From: UBA12077 sp036351015
GTDB taxonomy: Bacteria > Bacteroidota > Bacteroidia > Bacteroidales > UBA12077
NCBI GenBank assembly: GCA_036351015.1
Contig: JAZBOG010000007.1
Coordinates: 186,001-250,000, forward strand
Direction: 5' to 3'
Length of the DNA stretch: 64,000 bases
Shown: positions 63,417 through 64,000 of the stretch, piece after piece
Numbering within the stretch: the stretch's first letter is position 1
Layout: every line of letters starts with the position of its first letter
Position numbers and translations under genes: made by a program
The notes under the pieces: generated by a model
Database searches by the model: none
What the model was told of the DNA's origin: nothing
What the model saw: only the letters and a program-made list of their open reading frames with translations

Positions 63417-64000
63417 ATGAAGAGCAGAATACTTACGATTTTATTTACAGTTTTACCTTTATTTGCCTACCTGCAGGTAAAGGTTGATGCACAGGAAATT
63501 ATCTCTAAGATAAATAATGGGGAGGATATTTTTTATGAAAATACAACCATTCATGGAGACCTTGACCTGCGACTAATAAACGATGTAGAAAAAGAAAGTG
63601 AATGGGAATTTTTTAGCCAGGATAACATCTCTTACATCTATCATGTTCGTTCAGTTATTAAATTTGTCAATTGTGTATTTCAAGGAAAGGTAATTGGTTA
63701 TTGGAACGACGATCGTAAAGATGAGTTGCATATTGCTAATTTCCATAAAAATGTAGATTTTGAGAAATGTACTTTTAAGGACGACTTTTGGGTGAAATAT
63801 TCGAATTTTTATAAGAAAGCAACGTTTCCCGAAAATATTTTTGAGAAAAATGCCCTGTTTAAATATGCTGTTTTTTCTTCAGGGGTTAATTTTTCTAATT
63901 CTGTTTTTCAGGAGGAGGCCAATTTTAAATATGCCAGGTTTCCTGAAAATGCTGATTTTGAGTACTCCTTATTTGAGGAACTGGCGAATTTTAAATACAC
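63417..64000 (+). CDS. Secreted pentapeptide-repeat-like protein, cut by the window end
   Basis: The first 194 residues are visible. There is a signal peptide (about 1-26, VKVDAQ), then ISKINNGEDIFYENTTIHGDLDL, the typical opening of Bacteroidota pentapeptide-repeat proteins. From about residue 75 on there are runs of A/V-N/D-F-x-x-x-x-F units (NVDFEKCTF, NFSNSVF, ANFKYARF, ADFEYSLF, ANFKY). Such repeats form a right-handed quadrilateral beta-helix. Export is predicted, whereas many pentapeptide proteins are cytosolic. The rest lies beyond the window. Confidence 0.8.
   Translation, partial: MKSRILTILFTVLPLFAYLQVKVDAQEIISKINNGEDIFYENTTIHGDLDLRLINDVEKESEWEFFSQDNISYIYHVRSVIKFVNCVFQGKVIGYWNDDRKDELHIANFHKNVDFEKCTFKDDFWVKYSNFYKKATFPENIFEKNALFKYAVFSSGVNFSNSVFQEEANFKYARFPENADFEYSLFEELANFKY

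Overview
This window comes from a member of the Bacteroidota, most likely a free-living, marine-type Bacteroidia or Cytophagia relative; the order cannot be fixed from sequence alone. The evidence is a type IX secretion (T9SS) gene set (PorP/SprF and a CHU_C-type C-terminal sorting domain), phylum-typical families (DUF4199, DUF4831, DUF2807 head-GIN, large tandem FtsX permeases, POT transporter) and Bacteroidota-style promoters (TTTG, about 19 nt, TAnnTTTG), the clearest one in front of the SRP RNA. The DNA is AT-rich. I see no tRNA, rRNA, CRISPR array or intact insertion sequence.

Region 1 (1-27.7 kb) is mainly core genome. It holds a TPR protein, recR, a sodium/solute symporter with a small envelope protein, comEC, the potassium uptake pair trkA-trkH followed by pnuC, a YrdC-type protein, a short transaldolase, a small HTH gene coupled to a molybdenum-carrier-like gene, miaA with a Nudix hydrolase, two glycosyltransferases with a DUF4199 protein, the SRP RNA gene, a POT peptide transporter, bifunctional nnr, a DUF4831 lipoprotein, a periplasmic thioredoxin, pepD, a lipoprotein, and a large sensor-phosphatase (beta-propeller, Y_Y_Y, SpoIIE).

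Region 2 (28-45.5 kb) is the most unusual part and looks like a surface-structure locus. Three secreted proteins of very different size (487, 3226 and 325 aa) all end in nearly the same 16-residue tail, PETGPxYHI followed by about six polar or aromatic residues. Between the first two is an apolipoprotein N-acyltransferase homologue with its catalytic Glu, Lys and Cys intact. After the smallest comes a strong double hairpin, then a TTG-started protein with a T9SS type B (CHU_C) sorting domain, then PorP/SprF. I interpret the 325-aa protein as an abundant secreted subunit, the CHU_C protein as a low-copy T9SS cargo or anchor, and the 3226-aa protein as a giant surface or filament-associated protein. 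The giant gene has runs of 8 and 9 G inside its reading frame, possible phase-variation switches. The common tail is not a motif I recognise.

Region 3 (45.8-48.3 kb) is a TPR protein followed by a beta-lactamase-fold protein whose catalytic serine appears to be replaced by Asn.

Region 4 (48.4-63 kb) is a regulated export system. A sigma-54-type response regulator and its histidine kinase are divergent from an HlyD/MacA adaptor, an ABC ATPase, a DUF2807 protein and three large paralogous FtsX-type permeases. Dyad sites and sigma-54-like -24/-12 sequences precede the adaptor and the second permease, suggesting direct control by the neighbouring regulator. Small hypothetical genes follow, and the window ends inside a secreted pentapeptide-repeat protein.
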